DNA of 64,000 bases from Cercis canadensis (GCA_003255065.1 QAOA01000379.1:116674-180673), one strand, 5' to 3'. Shown: positions 26,637 through 38,600, counted from the stretch's first letter. The notes: a model not told the origin generated them from the sequence alone. Made by a program: numbers and translations.

Positions 26637-29632
26637 TCAAGGGAGAGGTCTCTGAGACTCTGGTAGATTTTCAGCATATAAGTTATGTACCATTTTGACA
26701 TAGTCATCAATCTTGTCAAGTTTCCAGTTTCCAGTATTTATAGGAGGAAGATACTTGACGGTAAGAGGTGCTGGTCGAAGATGTAAGCTGCCTTTCCTCC
26801 ATGCTTTATGAGTGCCTCTTAGGACAATTGGAACTATTGGAAGACGAGATTGTATTGCCAAATGAACAAAACCCTGCATAAGAGAAGCAAAGAGATTATG
26901 GGTTATGTAGCAGAAGCAAAATGATTGCTGCAAATGATTCAGATTACACATATTTATTCTATGTTTGACGATGTTACACTGAACACCAAACAATCTACAG
27001 ACTACATGACCATGATAATCAAAATTTGGTTAAATATGCACATCCATCTGAGAAAACGAAATTATATACTAGGATATCTTCAGGTGATAATGAAAACAGT
27101 GATAAATTCACAATATGCATGCAACTCATGGATAACAAGCAGTGATTTATATCCCTATCTAAAGATTTGATGTTCTTTGTAGGTTGATATGCAAATTCAA
27201 TCATAGAAGGACAAGTCCTCAATCAAAAGCTTGAGTTCGGCTAGACTAAATCTAGGTACTTGGCTAGTTAAACTATAACTGTAACCCTTTGGACTTGAAA
27301 CATAGACAAAGCACAAACCCAATTATGTTATGTGCTGAAATTTCAATTTAATTGAGAAAGTGGGGGCAGAAGGATTTGATTTCCTGGCCGCTTAGTCAAA
27401 GAAGCTCTGATACCATGTCAAAAACTAATTCAACCTAAAAGCTTAAGTTATTAGGTAAAAACCCATGAATGATTTTATATCTAACATATGTATAGAAAGT
27501 AATGTATCCAACAAGGTAGAAAATTACCTTTTTGAAAGGAAGTAGCCGTCCATTCTTAGACCTGGTACCCTCTGGGAAAATGATCAGAGACAAATTATTT
27601 TTCACAATGGCGCGAGCTGCCTGAACATAAGAAGGATCATAGATTAGAACCTTTTAAAAGTCTATGGTAAATGTAGGGTGAATGCTGTTTACCTCTTTCA
27701 TGGACTCAATAGCTGCAGTTGGGTTGGATCGATCTATACGAAGATGGTTTGCCAAAACATAGAGTTGCCCAAATAGAGGATACCATATTATCTGCATAGA
27801 ACACACTACCAATAAGTTACTGAAGCTTTTGAACCCACTTTCTACCAGCAAACTGAACAATACATAATTCCCGTGCTTTTAATGCAGAATAGATGCATAT
27901 ATCACAGTCCTGCAACATAGATCCCCAGAATGTAAGTGCAGTGTATGCATCTATTGGATATACTGATTAAAGATTCATTTACATAGCTTTAACAAGAACA
28001 AAGGCAATCTTGATAGTGGATTGCCGAAGGATGCAAATTTCAAAACGTAAATAATGATTAATATGAGTATTTCTTAAGTAAGAGGAGTCCTCTTAAGGTA
28101 AAAAAAAAAAAAGTTTCATAAAGCACAACTAAGTAAGACACTACTTATCTTCAAAATGGCATATGTTACTTTCTGTTATGTATTCAAAGCTAGGAAGAGA
28201 AATTCTGCCATACTCAATCTTGAAGTGTTACAACACACCTCCTTCTTCGCAATGCCAACAGTGCCTGTAGGAGTCAACCACATTATAAGAAATATGTCTA
28301 ATGGAGATGCATGATTACTGATGTAAATGGCCTTCTCGTTATTGTACTCAGCACCTTCAATCTTTATTGGATTACCGAGAATCCACATCTGCAATCAATA
28401 TCTCAAGATTTCTTGTAAACACTGGTGCCACCCAAAAATTGGTAAAGTTTGAAGAGTGAAAATTAGCGACATGTTCTGTTTCAGATTTTGGTTGGCATTC
28501 AGGAAAGCTATTAAAAATAACATTATAGATTTACAAAGTGAAGTATAGAATATTTTCCTGGAATTTACATACAAAAGCTTACCAATTGTGTTCAAAATGT
28601 TAACTAATATATCCCAATTTGGCTTTACTTTTTTTTAAAATAGTAGAATCATGAGTTCTGATCTCATATAAGTGTTAGAATCTATATTGCTCTGCTGATA
28701 GAATATATAAGCCAAGTAGGACCATTTTTATAATGCATTTTTTAGAAGCTTAATGCAGTTACAAGATCAATTAGGACATCACAGAATCTTTACTGAGAAA
28801 AAAAAATGATTCCATATTTAGCATCTTATTCATTATCTTATTTAGAGTAATCTCTATGATTAGTTCAATACCTTATTGGAATGCTAAACTTTTAAACTTA
28901 AACTACTTCCCATATAATCAGATGGAGAAAAACCAATGGATATGAACCTACCAATGAGTTGAATGATAAGTACAGTTGAGTTTGTGTCTTTGAGATGCAA
29001 TGTTGGTTAGTGGAAGTGTGAGTTAAGGCTGAGTCTACAGATACAAATTGCAATAAATTCAGGAAAAAAAAAAAACTGTAATAAAAAAAACCAAAGACAT
29101 AACTAAAACAGCATTTTCAAAATGCACAAATTCAAATTTTCTTTACTTTCCTCAATTTCCCAAGCAATCAAACTAATTATTCAACAAGACTCAGATAAAG
29201 TCAAGAAATAATAAAAAAAAAAACCTATATAAAATTTTCCAATAGCTATTCATTTCAAAAGTGTGCACATGCGATTAGAAATGAATACTAAAAGTAGCTT
29301 ACCAGCATTTTACCAGTTACATGCCCATAAATGTTTCCTTGTCTAATCCTCTCATAGGGCCAGGGTAAAAGCACAAGCATGATCAATGCCCATATAAATG
29401 TTGTGACCATCATAGACAAAAAACAGGTGACAATTCTGGTCCAACATATTGCTGTTGAAACCCAGCCATTATCGTCATCATCATCTGCATAGACATCAGT
29501 CCTTGGCTTCCGTTCTGGTTCTTCTTTCACTGAAATTTTAGGAGTTTCTCCTACCCTTTGGCCAGAGCTTGTATCCAAGAAGCTCTCCAATCTCCTATTC
29601 CTCATAAAGGCACCAGTTCCAGGATTCTCCAT
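26637..29632 (-). CDS. LPAT: 1-acyl-sn-glycerol-3-phosphate acyltransferase (LPAAT, class B-like)
   Basis: Five coding exons: 29632-29303, 28388-28239, 27791-27693, 27620-27528, 26873-26637; about 302 aa. It transfers an acyl group from acyl-CoA to lysophosphatidic acid, making phosphatidic acid for membrane lipid and triacylglycerol. PlsC motifs: NHASPLD with H136 and D141, FPEGTRS at 208-214, and LPIVPIV near 235-241. A hydrophobic segment in exon 1 (CFLSMMVTTFIWALIMLVLL, about 65-85) suggests an ER membrane anchor. Length and the runs YERIRQGNIYGHVTGKML and IIWYPLFGQLYVLANH look closest to coconut and Limnanthes class B microsomal enzymes rather than LPAT2 or plastid LPAT1; this is from memory. 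The start is ATG at 29632 (GCTATGG), just after a leader-intron acceptor at 29645; no ATG lies upstream in frame. A leader exon probably lies near 30260-30450. Confidence 0.92.
27240..27480 (-). mobile_element. Copia-type LTR/primer-binding-site relic in an LPAAT intron
   Basis: Within the intron 26874-27527. On the minus strand TGGTATCAGAGC (27415-27404) is an exact initiator-Met-tRNA primer-binding motif, preceded by an AACTTAAGCTTTTAGGTTGA phrase typical of plant copia LTR 3' ends. No internal coding region was seen, so it is a decayed fragment. Boundaries are approximate. Confidence 0.5.
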
Positions 29633-31149
29633 AGCAATCAAAATCTGTAAAGAGTTTGATAATTATAGAGGTCACCTGAACAGGATCAGATATTAATTTA
29701 CTTGAAAAAATATATATATTCTGTTTGGTTACCAATAAATTTGATGAAAATAAAGGCTTCAACTGTTTCGCGATATCAAACCAGCAAACTAAATACGTTA
29801 TATAGAACATACTGCATTTACTAAAATTCATTTATCTGTTCCATAAGGAAGTAAGCAATCAAAATATGCTTGACTTGGAACTTCTTTTCCTTATTGTTCC
29901 TTCCAAAACAGAATTTAAGCTAAAGTTTCAATCCATTTCTACTGAAAACGAAGCACAAACAGAACCGTTCCAGAAGGAAGTGAGACAACACCAGAAATCA
30001 GTAAAGTTCGTTTCTTTTCCCAAAAAAAAAATCGAATGAATAAAGCCAGGAGCTGAAATTTTCCTTCAGTTCCATCAACAAAACGTTATAAAACTTGAAA
30101 ACCGGATAAGGCTCAAATGAACAGCAAACAGAGTAGGATTTTTTGAGCTTTGAACACATTATTTTCTTTTCAGTTTTCTCGGCGGCCAAACAGACCAAGT
30201 TAAGAACTTGGATAAGACCCACAAAACATTCTTACCCAATATGACTTTGCTTCCCTTCTGTACCGAAACTTCTGGAGAAAATCTTGCTAACCAAAAGAAA
30301 ATCCCAGAGATAGCTCAGGGAAGTAGAGAAAACCAACAGAGTCAATCTCTATACGGGAGAGAGTTCTGTGAGAATATAAAGGAAATGCACAAGCAGAGGG
30401 AGAGCCAAGCCAAGACAAGGAAACGTATGTGGTGTGGTGAAGCTAAGATGATAGACTGAAAGAGAGGGAGCGCCTCTAGAATTTGTGTCAAAGACAATAA
30501 TACTGCCTTTCTCCTTATACTAACAGTCTTGAAATGTGGCTATGTTAGCTGCTCATTTTGTATTTATTTTAATAATGTGTTTTTTTTTTTAAATAAAAGT
30601 CGTTGGCTTGTATATGACTTTCATTGCGAATTTGACTTCATTGACATGTGGGATATGCTGGATTGTGGTTTCAATTGGTTTGGTATGTTATGGCCAAAAA
30701 AAACAAAAATTGGTTTGGTATGTTAAGAGTCACATACAATTGCCAATTGGGCAAACAATTGAATCTCATCTGATTAGAATGACTTTTGATTTAGATTGAC
30801 AATTTGTTGATTGGACGGATGGGAACTTAGAATGTGTGTGGGTACGTGGGTATTATGTGGATTGTGTATCGTTATTCTTTATTTCATATGTACTTAGTGA
30901 GTAGTAGATGCATCTTTTTAATTTATATCGTTATCTATTGGTATATATTCTTCTTCTTAAAGTTATGCGAGTATCTTTTTACTTTTATATTTTTTTACGT
31001 AATATATAATTAATGGTCATAGTATATAAATATTCTATAAAATTAGTCACGTAAAAAAAAAAAAATTTATAGTTTACATAAACAATCTCGCCAAAATTAA
31101 ACTCAAAGTAAGTATATATGAAATTTATAAATTTTATGGTTCAAATAAT

Positions 31150-31657
31150 AATTCTAGTTAATTGACTGAAAAAATACTATTTGTCAAAGTATTTATGAAA
31201 ATGAAGTATTGTTCAAACTTATTATAAAAATAGGTTATTTTTTATTAATTTATTCATGGGCATACAGACAAAGAAAAACATGTTACATTAGAAGTAGGGA
31301 ATAAAGAATAATAAGGAGAAAAATAAACATGTTACATTAGAAGTAGAGAATAAAGAATGATAAGGAGAAAAATGCTATCTCAATGTAACATGTTTGTGGA
31401 TGATAAAGAGAAAAAGCGCTATCTCATGTAACTTATTTGTTTTATAGTTAAACATACAATTAAGATGTAATATCTCAATATATTAATGTAAAATGACTCC
31501 AATAAAATTATTACTTCCAATTTAACATGTTTTTCTTTGTTTGTATGCCTTAAATAAATTAATCAAAAGTATTTTATTTCTGTAATAAGTTACAATACGT
31601 TTTTTTATAAATACTTTATCAATTTATATTTTTTCAGTCAATTAGCCAATAATTCTC
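31150..31657. repeat. Long imperfect inverted repeat (fold-back or MITE-like element)
   Basis: Left arm about 31150-31310 and right arm about 31495-31657 are reverse complements with scattered mismatches. Landmark matches: ATTGACTGAAAAAAT near 31161 against its complement near 31630-31644, and CAAAGAAAAACATGTTA near 31270 against its complement near 31520-31537. The inner part also carries two direct copies of a ~50-bp unit beginning AACATGTTACATTAGAAGTA (near 31277 and 31328). Confidence 0.7.
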
Positions 31658-31727
31658 TTAAAAAAAAAAAAGAAATATAACCCATTAGACTATTGAGTAT
31701 AGGGAGAAGTCTGATACTCTGAAGCAT

Positions 31728-31840
31728 ATTCCTATGTTCCAGCAGATAAAATGATATCGCTGACACAGCAGACAATGAATGACGCATAATTCCTATGTTC
31801 CAACACATAAAATGATATTGCTGACACGGCAGACAATGAA
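31728..31840. repeat. Tandem duplication, 61-bp period
   Basis: ATTCCTATGTTCCA begins at 31728 and again at 31789, each followed by near-identical sequence through GACA(C)AGCAGACAATGAA-like ends, with a few substitutions. Confidence 0.85.
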
Positions 31841-32159
31841 AGTAATTCTTTAATTAGCTTAAAAAATTATCCATTGTGGCCCACATTTTATGCTTATAAT
31901 TACAAGCTTAATATTTAAAGACGCAAAGACCAAAGAGGACCCCTTTTTCCAGTTTCCACAAATAGGTTCTCAATTTAATTATAGCACGTGGTTTTTTTCT
32001 TTTCCTATTCTTCTCTTCTTAAATTTTCCAAAACAAACTTAAAAGTTTGAATCCATTGCCTCCCACAAGTTCATTAAGTTTCTCCTTTTGACAGTACCCA
32101 CTAGCCAACACTTAAAAAGATTTTGTTGGAACTCATATTGATATAATAAAATTGGCGAA

Positions 32160-32280
32160 GGTTAAGTTACCACCACACCCTTTATGTTATATTTATCTCA
32201 GTAAGACTTACACTCTAATTTTCATTAGGTCTCATATGTGAGTAGAGAGTGTAACATAAAGAATAGTAGTTTAGCCCTTA
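32160..32280. mobile_element. Possible small MITE
   Basis: The left end, GTTAAGTTACCACCAC...TTTATGTTA, is roughly the reverse complement of the right end, TAACATAAAGAATAGTAGTTTAGCCC, over about 28 bases with a small gap. A target-site duplication is not clear. Confidence 0.35.
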
Positions 32281-32617
32281 CTAATAAAATTTTATATATT
32301 TACCCTTAAATAATAACTTTCCAATTTTCTTTTTACACATGACTTTATTTGCTGGTTAGTGTTTTTTTTTTTTTTTTTGAGTGGAAATTAAGCAACTAGA
32401 GTAATTATCCTCTTCCAAAATCTTTACCTCACATGCTCCTATGAGATATGAACTTGAAATAGCACTATGAAAATAGCCTATGTTCAAAGTATTAGAATGT
32501 CTCATGGAGGCTAAACAGATAGTGTTTGACAAAATACAATTGAAATAAGTTCCAAAAATATATTAAGAATATGATTGATTTTGAAAACTAGGATTGATTT
32601 TGAAGAATTTTTACTCC

Positions 32618-32621
<4 letters not shown>

Positions 32622-32649
<28 letters not shown>
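32622..32649. repeat. (TA)n microsatellite
   Basis: A long uninterrupted TA run in intergenic DNA. Confidence 0.9.
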
Positions 32650-32653
<4 letters not shown>

Positions 32654-32946
32654 AAAAAAAGAAAAAGCAGATTTTCAAAAATTCAAGTTATGAAAAATTC
32701 TAATAATTGCTTTTAAAGAGTTTCAGAAAAATAGGACCAAAAGATCTCCCTCTAGTTGCAGTCCAGAAGCTGATTTTTTTCTGCTTGGTTAACATACTCT
32801 AAAATTACCATCAAACAAATAATTCAAAAAAATAAAAAATTATTTGTGAGTTTTATTTTTAAATTTAAAGTAATAGTTAAAAGTATGAAAAAAATTATGA
32901 CTTGAAGTAAAGATTTAGCTTGAGAAAATGACATACCGCAAGTGAT

Positions 32947-33020
32947 GATAGTTCAGTGGATTGGGGACCTCAAGCTTCTTTGATCACTCTTGCTAATTAT
33001 AAGGTGGCCCCGAACTCAAA
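32947..33020 (+). mobile_element. SINE-like fragment with tRNA-type boxes
   Basis: TAGTTCAGTGGATTGGGG resembles a pol III A box and GGCCCCGAACTC, about 50 bases on, a B box. No poly-A tail or duplicated target seen, so it is an old or partial copy. Confidence 0.3.
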
Positions 33021-33445
33021 ATTGGGACTTCCACATTCTGCTATAATGATCTTATATCATGCCATTAATATGAGCTCCCACCTCCTGCATTAATTTGGAC
33101 CTCTAGTGTTTCCATTTAATGTCGAAAAAAAATTATGATGAATGTTTAAATATAATAATGTTTTTAACATGTTATGTACTTTAGTTTCACATAATTTTAA
33201 ACTTACATCAGTTTTTAGATATTTTATTCATGAAATTTTTAACTGAGATAATTATTGTTTAGGTCATAAAGTTTATAAAAAAGAATCATAAATTTTTTAT
33301 ATTAATTTCAATTTGATTTCTCCAGTATTGTTTATATAAATAATAAACTACTCATTTTTTTCTATGATTATTTTCACAATATTTTGACAATTAACCACAT
33401 ATTACATGAATGATAACTGCGTAGAGTCAAAAGGATATCTAGATA

Positions 33446-33691
33446 GCTAACTGGGTTGTAGATCAATTAATCACAAGACTCTCATTGCAGGAAGAGGGTC
33501 TTGTGTTCAAGGCCTCTTAATGACAAAAATAAGGGTCTTAAAATGTTCTTTCATACAAAGTTATAGTTGTGAGTACTTTAACAGCAGGACCCTTGGAGCA
33601 GCGATGACTTGCTCCAAGTTTGGTAAATCTAGTTCTATCTAAAGGTTGGGGTTAAACCCTAGTTCATGAGTTATTAAAAAAAAAAAAAAAA
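33446..33691 (+). mobile_element. Poly-A-tailed SINE-like retroposon with target-site duplication
   Basis: Flanked by GGATATCTAGATA (33433-33445) and GGATACCTAGATA (33692-33704), a 13-base duplication with one mismatch. It begins with a GCTAACTGGGTTGTAGATC-type head, has a box-B-like TGTGTTCAAGGCC, and ends in a long A run. About 245 bp, no ORF. Confidence 0.65.
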
Positions 33692-35470
33692 GGATACCTA
33701 GATAAGCTCTAAGGAGAGGAATATCAAAGGATGACCACATTGGTTAGAAGGATACCCATTTATGCTAGAGTAAATTTATATCTATTTGGAATCAATCTTG
33801 CTCATTAACCATATACTAGGTGAAAGATAACCACACATAGCTCACAAGATACCCACATAAAATCAAGGAAAGGAGAAACTAAGGATAACCACATAGATAA
33901 ACAAGATATCCATTTACAGCTCCCAATGACAAAACAGACTGTTCATTGTTCACATAAACAATGTTGGAGAAATCAAACAAATATATATATATAAAAAAAA
34001 AAAACTAATGGATCTATTTTTACAAACTTTATTACCCAAACACTAATTTTTTTTTCTTTTGCCTTTTGCGTATAAAAGTTGGTTACAATTATTATATACA
34101 ATCAAGAAAGAATATTCCCTAAACTAATTTGCATCCATGAAAAAGAAAATAAATATTTTTTAGGTGACTTAAGGGCTACACAACAAGGAGAAAGAATAGC
34201 ATATTTGATCCCTCCCATAAGTTCACCTGATCTTCTGGATTAATTGAACAGTTATAAACAATTTTAAGTTTTCTAACGATTTAACAAATTGGCTTTTGTG
34301 CTTTTCTTTTCCCCAATAGGAATATAAGCTATATATTATCTCATATTTTTGGTTTTAATAATAAATGTATACTCGGACCAACTTTCACGTGCCGAAACTA
34401 TGTCCTTCCCTGGACAATATATCTCATATTTATAAAGGGATTTGAACTTCAAACTAATTTCAGAATGTTGAGTGTTCAATCACTGACTTGTTCCATTAAC
34501 AAATTGCCTGTGTAGATTATGCTTAATTCATTGTTATGCAAGAGAAATCGTTGGGTAGGCACTGATTTTTTTGTTATGTAAATGCCCTACATTATAGATT
34601 AAAAATTTTGCATAAGAAACTTTTTTCTTTTTATCCTTAACGTATAAGACATTTCATAATTTGGTCTTTAATAAATAAATGTCTACAATCAAATACTTAA
34701 ACTTACGATTTAATGTAATGAGCATCCTCCGTGTATTTGTTGTTATCTGAAACTGATGAATTTAATTACTGACTTATATGTCTACAACTTAGTGGATATA
34801 TAAGTGAGTTTGGATATTACAAAGTTATGTGTAACGTCCTCAATAAGTTTTATTTGCTGGCTACTCCCCAGGATTCATACCATATTGCAAATAATCAATA
34901 ATCAATATATTTTCTTGAACTTTGTATCTAAAGTAACAGACTAATAGTAATTATAAAGAAATATTTCTATAACAACCTTATAAATCTGCATTTGGGTAAA
35001 TTTTGGGTATGAACACGTATGTGCATGTATAAATCTGCAGTTATTTGGACATTTTTTCTCGTTTTGTTTCAGTTTAGGGTTGGCAAAACCAACAGTTTTG
35101 ATTGAGGGCAGTTGAACTTAAATGTTGTAAAGATGCTTTGCAATGGGAAGGACTCCTCTGACAATTAAAAATCCATTCCTTGGATGTGAAGGTAAATCAT
35201 TATCAACTTGTCATTATAGTAATTAATTGCACGTCTTTATGAGAAACAAAATTAATTAATAAATAAACACAGATATAATATAACTCAATCACTATTTGAT
35301 ATCAAAGCAATATATAGAGATTGAATTCAAATACGTACATTGAAAACTATAGGAAAAAATAATTGTATTAGTTAAATTAAAATGTTTTACAATAACAAAA
35401 GAATTGAGAAACATAACCGTGTAAAGTCTAAATCACTAGAAAGTGACAATAAACTTAATTAACTAAGTAC

Positions 35471-36661
35471 CTAAGCCACAATGGCTGAAGGGCTGCTTCC
35501 AATGTTATTAGAATTCTTGGCATTCTTCTTCTTGTTGTAGACCAAAAACCAACTAAAAGCCTCCAATACCAGAACTAGAGTCCCCAACGATACAAGTATT
35601 CCAATATAAGCATTCTTCCACCTCTGATAAGTGTTAAGAATGGAGAGCCCTTTGAGCACATTGGTGATGGAAAGAGCAATAGTACCATACCCAATAATAT
35701 AGTGAAATAAATTCCAGAGGAATCTATACTTATGCTCCTTGTTTGGTCTTAGAAATCTGCCAGCTAGGACTTGAGTAGTAGCAAGACAAGCTAGTGTGAT
35801 TCCAATGCATCCATGGACACGATGATGAGACCCATCATGAATCCGGAAATATAATCCGGTGCCAAATCCAAACATACCAATAAAATATGCAAGACACTGG
35901 CAAGTTATGTGTAGATAAAACCATGTTTTTCCCCCATTAAAAAACTTGAGATACCTTGCGAGTATTGCCCCAATAGGCATGAGAAGTCCCCAGCTGATAC
36001 CATTCAGGATTCCATGAGCATTCTTGAGCATGGTTTTGGTTTTAGAGTTAACTCCTCCACCGCTTGCTTCTCGAACCTTTCCAGACACAAAATCCAAAGT
36101 ACCAAAAGACTGCATGTTGGGTCCAGAGAGAGCATGCATTCCTGGAGTGTCATCAGAAACTGGACCTTCTTGCCAAACGTGATTCACTATGGTTGAGTTC
36201 CCTGGAAGTTGTAGAGTTGCAAACATGATCATGTCACCGTTTGCATAGGTTGCCGAAACGCCATGAACAGAAAAACTGAGATTCCTTCGTTGAAGCCGTG
36301 TCCCATAACTAGTTATGGGGGATGCATATGCTGCTAAGGCGCCATCAGATCGTTGGAAAGCAACTAGTGCTTGTGATCCCACCATGCCTTTTGACGTGGG
36401 ATTTATAGCCCATGCTATCCAATTAGAACTTTTGGCTTCACTCTTCTTGAAGGCTATATCAACAGTGCCAGTGGATGGATGGTAGTTCCAGAATAGCGTG
36501 GATTCGAGAACTGGCAAATCATTGCAAGCAACAAAGTGTTTCCCGTTGGGAAAGTGGTATGAAGAGCAAGGTTGTGATTGTGAAGTTGCAGGGAGGATGA
36601 AAAACGAGAATACAAGAGAGAAAAGCAGGGCAAGAGGAAACATGGAACTTCTGGAAGCCAT
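35471..36661 (-). CDS. Cytochrome b561 and DOMON domain protein
   Basis: A single-exon frame of 396 aa, a usual length for plant CB-DOMON proteins. An N-terminal signal peptide (about residues 1-28, hydrophobic core MFPLALLFSLVFSFFILPA) precedes an extracellular DOMON domain (about 45-165) and a C-terminal b561 core with five membrane helices. Candidate heme ligands are the histidines in NAHGILNG, YLHITCQ, RVHGCIG and LFHYIIGYG, plus the Met of MIMFATLQLP and the His of NHVWQEG in DOMON. Known family role: trans-plasma-membrane electron transfer, often from cytosolic ascorbate, with auxin-responsive members such as AIR12 (DOMON only). The start is ATG at 36661; a TTG two codons upstream is not used. 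A TATA box lies 45-55 bases upstream. Polar residues (KKKNAKNSNN) end the cytosolic tail. Confidence 0.93.
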   Translation of the reverse strand: MASRSSMFPLALLFSLVFSFFILPATSQSQPCSSYHFPNGKHFVACNDLPVLESTLFWNYHPSTGTVDIAFKKSEAKSSNWIAWAINPTSKGMVGSQALVAFQRSDGALAAYASPITSYGTRLQRRNLSFSVHGVSATYANGDMIMFATLQLPGNSTIVNHVWQEGPVSDDTPGMHALSGPNMQSFGTLDFVSGKVREASGGGVNSKTKTMLKNAHGILNGISWGLLMPIGAILARYLKFFNGGKTWFYLHITCQCLAYFIGMFGFGTGLYFRIHDGSHHRVHGCIGITLACLATTQVLAGRFLRPNKEHKYRFLWNLFHYIIGYGTIALSITNVLKGLSILNTYQRWKNAYIGILVSLGTLVLVLEAFSWFLVYNKKKNAKNSNNIGSSPSAIVA

Positions 36662-36705
36662 CGCCAATTAATGGAAACTAATTAAAGAGAGTAGCGGCTC
36701 TTATT

Positions 36706-36715
36706 GTATATATAC
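36706..36715 (-). promoter_or_regulatory. TATA box of the CB-DOMON gene
   Basis: GTATATATAC on either strand, 45-55 bases upstream of the ATG at 36661, which implies a very short leader. Confidence 0.6.
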
Positions 36716-38120
36716 GAAATCTAATTAATCCTAAACGCGTAAAGAAAACAGGAAATAGCAAAAGCAATGGCGGTTGGACAAGAGTCCAAACCTATTGGAA
36801 ATAGGAAAACCTAATCCTAAACTTGTAAAGAGAAATACAAAACTTGGCTGCCAAGTAGGTTGTTGATAATCAAGTTATTGTTTCAAAATACAGTTCTCCA
36901 ATAACTCTACTATTTGTACAACTCAATTAATTAAGTAAAATTTAGGCCAATAAAAATAAATTGTATATAGCTGAGCACTACATAAATAGGGAGAAATCCA
37001 TTGTATGGTTTAACCTTTCAAAATTCCCCTAATGATGTCGAATAAAGGATCTCAAGTTATTTTATCTTCTCATCACATAATGAGTGGGCGTACTTCATGA
37101 TGTCCCTGCCCCAAAGAAATATCAAAATTGCTTTTGAAAATACAAATTTTATTACTGGTTATTATTACCTTTATTTGCTAAATTAATATGTTTTGATGAA
37201 ATTCCATTAAATAACTCAATGATACATCTTCCTTTGATGAAATTGGAATTTTCTTCTTGTGGAATAAATCGTATATATATATATATATGTACTTGCCTTT
37301 GAAATTGCATGGAAGTTTTTCTTAATCACGCTTATGATTTTAAAATTTCATTGGATAAATAAATTGTCTTAGAATTACGAAGAAACCATTGTTATTTTTA
37401 AAATGGAAGTTCTTATACCTTTCAAAGTTTAGTATATACAATACAAAACTTGAACTTAGAATTTCCAAAAGGCACTGCTATGAAGTCTATGTTTGCATGA
37501 GTTAATTAATGTATACAAGTGACTTTATTCTTTTTATGCTTATCTCTTTCAAGAAAATTTGTTGCATCTATAAGAGCTCGAACTCAAAATCACTTGTTTA
37601 AGTAATTAGAGTCCTTTCCACTCAGGCAAACATTTGTTGGTAATATTAAGCTTTATTTGTAATTAATAACATTTTTGCTGAGTATTCTGTAAATAATAAC
37701 TAATTGATCATGTATTTGCCTAAAATTTAGTATATTTACAACGTATAACAATTTATTGTTCAACAACTGAAGACTGAATATGAATAAGAAAAGTTAGGTT
37801 TAAAATTTCAAAGAGAGAGAATAGATAATAAAAAATTCTAAAATGGGAGTCTACTTGTGATTTGTAAGAATATAGAAAATGAAAAATTACTCTTCCCGAA
37901 TTAATAAACACATCACTCAAAATGTTAGTATTTTTTTAATTTGTTATTGATTGGTCAATGAAAAAAAAAAAAAAAACAGAAAAATAGTGGAACTAGCCAA
38001 GTCAACAAAAGCTAACTGGAATGTAGCCATGTAGAAATATCAATGAAAATTTATTTTACACAACTTGCCCCAATAAATTAATTATTACCATATTTTCTCT
38101 TTGCTAACTTTTCTTCCACT
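36716..38120. other. Divergent AT-rich intergenic region
   Basis: It lies between the CB-DOMON gene (minus) and the Hsp70-16 gene (plus) and must carry both promoters. A TA run sits near 37273-37290. A SINE-like relic lies at 37565-37631. No ORF of interest. Confidence 0.55.
37565..37631 (-). mobile_element. tRNA-related SINE relic
   Basis: Read on minus: TTTGCCTGAGTGGAAAGGAC resembles a tRNA A-box region and GAGTTCGAGCTC a B box, spaced as in a tRNA head. ATTTGTTG occurs at both edges. Too short for a whole SINE and not a foldable tRNA by eye. Confidence 0.4.
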
Positions 38121-38253
38121 TTGAAGGACCGTTTATGCCTTTGTCGAGTGAAGCGGAGATTTTCTCTCTCCACAGTTCTCTTCTCGCCTGCAAAATGTGG
38201 TAAGCAAATTCCATGTATTCCTGGATTCGACCAACGAACTTGTCATCCGTCAG

Positions 38254-38600
38254 GTACTTTCCCTTCTTCCTCACTATTCAATTTAAATTGGATTAAATTT
38301 TTCTTCCCAGTTTCTTGTTACATTGAAAGCATACACCTTTTGTTTGGTTGCCGGGAAAATGATGGAAAAAGTAACGACAATATACTTGGTTTAGGATGAA
38401 TTATTTGTTCTTTGCATTTCACCTTTTCATTTTTTTCCCATATTTCCTCTGTTTTTTAATCCGTGCTTCATCGGCAATCAAGGGAACTTAACACAAGTAC
38501 ATAGAATTCAATCTATGGATTTTGATATGATGTATTAATAATGAGAAATCCTGACCTTTATGTATTGCTTTTTTTTTTTTTTCCCCTTTTTTGTTTGTAG
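38254..38600 (+). other. Leader intron of the Hsp70-16 gene
   Basis: CCGTCAG|GTACTT at 38253/38254 and TTTGTTTGTAG at 38600 bound a 347-bp intron 145 bases before the ATG. The C/T-rich stretch 38120-38253 looks like a plant 5' leader. Confidence 0.5.

Larger units (their letters stand above)
30480..35470. other. AT-rich intergenic region with repeats, no gene recognised
   Basis: Five kilobases without a credible ORF. It holds a ~510-bp fold-back repeat (31150-31657), a tandem duplication (31728-31840), a small TIR-like element (32160-32280), a TA microsatellite (32622-32649), a pol III-like fragment (32947-33020) and a poly-A retroposon with target-site duplication (33446-33691). The part from 33.7 to 35.4 kb is AT-rich and shows nothing I can name. 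Confidence 0.6.

Noticed and set aside
31260..31450. Repeated ~50-bp units considered as a CRISPR-like array
   Set aside because: Only two imperfect units with no regular spacers, within a plant fold-back repeat.
37565..37631. Possible intact tRNA gene on minus
   Set aside because: A- and B-box-like phrases are present but no cloverleaf can be drawn by eye; kept as a SINE relic instead.
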